64,000 nt of DNA from Glaciecola sp. (GTDB lineage: Bacteria; Pseudomonadota; Gammaproteobacteria; Enterobacterales; Alteromonadaceae). The position numbers and the translations under genes were made by a program. Position 1 is the first letter of the stretch, and each line of letters starts with the position of its first letter. Positions 63,201 to 64,000 of this stretch are shown piece after piece. The stretch spans positions 1 through 64,000 of the forward strand of contig JAQWNF010000003.1 of the NCBI GenBank assembly GCA_029246415.1, written 5' to 3'. The notes under the pieces are model-generated. The model did no database searches. It was not told where the DNA came from and saw only the letters and a list, made by a program, of their open reading frames with translations.

Positions 63201-64000
63201 CGTGGACAGGTTGCAGAGTTTACGGTTACAGCTTCTGGTGAAACTGTTCAAGGTTTCTCTACTCGCTCTGCAGTAGGTGGAAGTGATGCGGCACTAGATG
63301 TAGCTGCTGCTGAACTGAATGGTTCGTTGTCCTTCGATTTGAATGTGGTATCAGCTCCTTCTACAGCAACTGCCTGGATGATTAAAATTGAATCTAATGG
63401 CGGTGCTGATAATGGTGGAACAGGTGAAGCAGTAGAATTAAACATTAATACTTCTAATGAAGGTATTGATCCAGTTATAGGTCAATGGCAAACCTTTACT
63501 TTTGATTTAATTGATTTAACGAATGCGGGTTTAGATATATCCGCTATAGATGTAGTGCTGATTTTCCCAACTTGGGGTACAGGTGGTGGTGCAGTTTATC
63601 AAATTGATAATCTTCAAGTTAATAAAGATAGTACAACCACACCTGTTACATCTGATGCTGCGATAATGGTACCTTTCGATGGTTCAGGTGCTGAGCTTGA
63701 TGGAACAACATTTACTGTTCCTACAAGTGCTGTTGATTGGGCTGGATTTGCTAATGATAATACCACAATCTACCCACTGAACTTTGCAAATGGCGGTACG
63801 ATTACATTTACTGCTTCAATCCCGGAAGGTGGTGTGGATACATCTGTACGCTTTAGATTTGAAAAAGCACCATATCCTGATGTCGCGCCTGCATTTGATG
63901 CAGGTACTGCAGTGGTTAATTCATCTACAGCAACAACTTACACTATTACAATTCCAGCACAAGATGCAGCTAATACTTATAGTTCATTCTTGATGTATGT
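60297..64000 (+). CDS. GH16 family glucanase (laminarinase-like), lipoprotein, with four C-terminal repeat modules; truncated by right edge
   Basis: Not in ORF track (no stop in window). MKNKMTKFTKLGAVLSVLTLTACGGG lipobox; WSDEFDGNAINTDNW, GEIDIMEAV catalytic motif; four WDCCGGSTP modules. Confidence 0.93.
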   Translation, partial: MKNKMTKFTKLGAVLSVLTLTACGGGTETKTDLNAVNPTAPVDDWRLVWSDEFDGNAINTDNWSHEVNCNGGGNQERQCYTDTTDNSFVSGGMLKIVAKTAEEGASQPYTSARMTTQNKMDFQYGRVEMRAKLPKGQGAWPAFWMMPTDSVYGGWPKSGEIDIMEAVNLGTQRADGTEEKNIYGTIHYGAGPGSDFSGSSHSPSTNPGDSFNTYAIEWQEGEIRWYFNNELYATQRQSKLRTTGDGTILGLSHRGWYAELYDVATGQLGTDYSPAPFDQDFFMILNVAVGGQWPEGVNEGGVDAAAFADGQTLEVDYVRVYKCSADPDTGRGCETVAPGYDIDKADGGMLVEGRAPAPTLVAGAPNPITIFDDEININWVAWDCCGGSTPGLVADDAERGNVYEFAVQNGNDGTVFGVITRSAFLSADPTSPSRATPHNALGMIDGGYVTFDLKVVNAPTNPDSVWKFKIEADEAAGGAWEADLTTFGDAPVVGQWSTYRIPLQDVADNGVDISLIDVLMVFPAWATGADAVFRLDNIAILQDTVGVSYPEFPVSTNTDWALWDCCGGSTPAVVADAEKGQVAEFAVLNGSSGTVLGYNTRSDSGGNDAPLNVTEIAANGVLSFDLKVINAPAAGNEAWMLKVESAGATGATEVNLNTSSEGVNPSDAWQTFTFPISELMDAGSIDPSALDVIMIFPAWGSGADAVFRVSDVKFHVPGSGSAAPIAPLATFIDAGSVNENWALWDCCGGSTPAFVDDATNGSVAEFAVLNGSSGTVLGLNSRTTDGGSGVSVDASSLLSTGVFRFDLKVINAPAAGNEAWMLKIESAGATGAVEINLNTSNEGVNPSAEWQTFTFSLLELLDAGTLDPSDIDVIMIFPAWGSGADAVFRVDNMEIIDGSASSAPSTPVTPPTEPTEPTEPTEPTEPTTPEGPSDTATLAPLFTDSARTGWIVWDCCGGSTPALVADDARGQVAEFTVTASGETVQGFSTRSAVGGSDAALDVAAAELNGSLSFDLNVVSAPSTATAWMIKIESNGGADNGGTGEAVELNINTSNEGIDPVIGQWQTFTFDLIDLTNAGLDISAIDVVLIFPTWGTGGGAVYQIDNLQVNKDSTTTPVTSDAAIMVPFDGSGAELDGTTFTVPTSAVDWAGFANDNTTIYPLNFANGGTITFTASIPEGGVDTSVRFRFEKAPYPDVAPAFDAGTAVVNSSTATTYTITIPAQDAANTYSSFLMY

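Noticed and set aside
63784-63993. 69-aa + strand ORF
   Set aside because: Out-of-frame within the GH16 coding sequence.

Overview
64 kb of a gammaproteobacterial chromosome. Gene content and style suggest a marine Alteromonadales; this is inference, no search was run. Recognisable blocks: (1) AraC-type regulator (cut by the left edge) divergent from a fatty-acid desaturase-ferredoxin fusion; (2) aroQ-accB-accC, an H-NOX gene, dsbD, fxsA, an amidohydrolase, groES-groEL; (3) pstSCAB-phoU with tandem Pho boxes; (4) a uronate/alginate carbohydrate locus at about 18.8-38.6 kb: PL17 oligoalginate lyase, TonB-dependent receptor, a uxuA / PMI-like / uxuB / Nramp-like operon, and a LacI-controlled ManD / Gfo-Idh / SSS symporter / lipoprotein operon; (5) signalling genes, including an RsbQ-like hydrolase paired with a PAS-GGDEF protein; (6) speA-alkA-ogt, glmU, deoR-glmS; (7) arsR-arsC-arsH-acr3; (8) azoR, an AlkC/AlkD-like glycosylase, gnd; (9) a large multimodular GH16 glucanase that runs off the right edge and is absent from the ORF track. 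Best candidates for something new: the uxuA operon, whose Nramp-fold transporter has lost both canonical metal-binding motifs and whose PMI-like enzyme sits where a uronate isomerase would be expected; a REP-like palindromic element with one arm embedded in frame in glmU and another in a GGDEF gene; and four exact-period 21-bp repeats upstream of the desaturase-ferredoxin gene. Three decayed loci are visible: an alcohol dehydrogenase, a BaeS/BaeR deletion chimera with a 14-bp tandem duplication, and a GGDEF gene. No tRNA, rRNA, CRISPR array or complete transposon was recognised.
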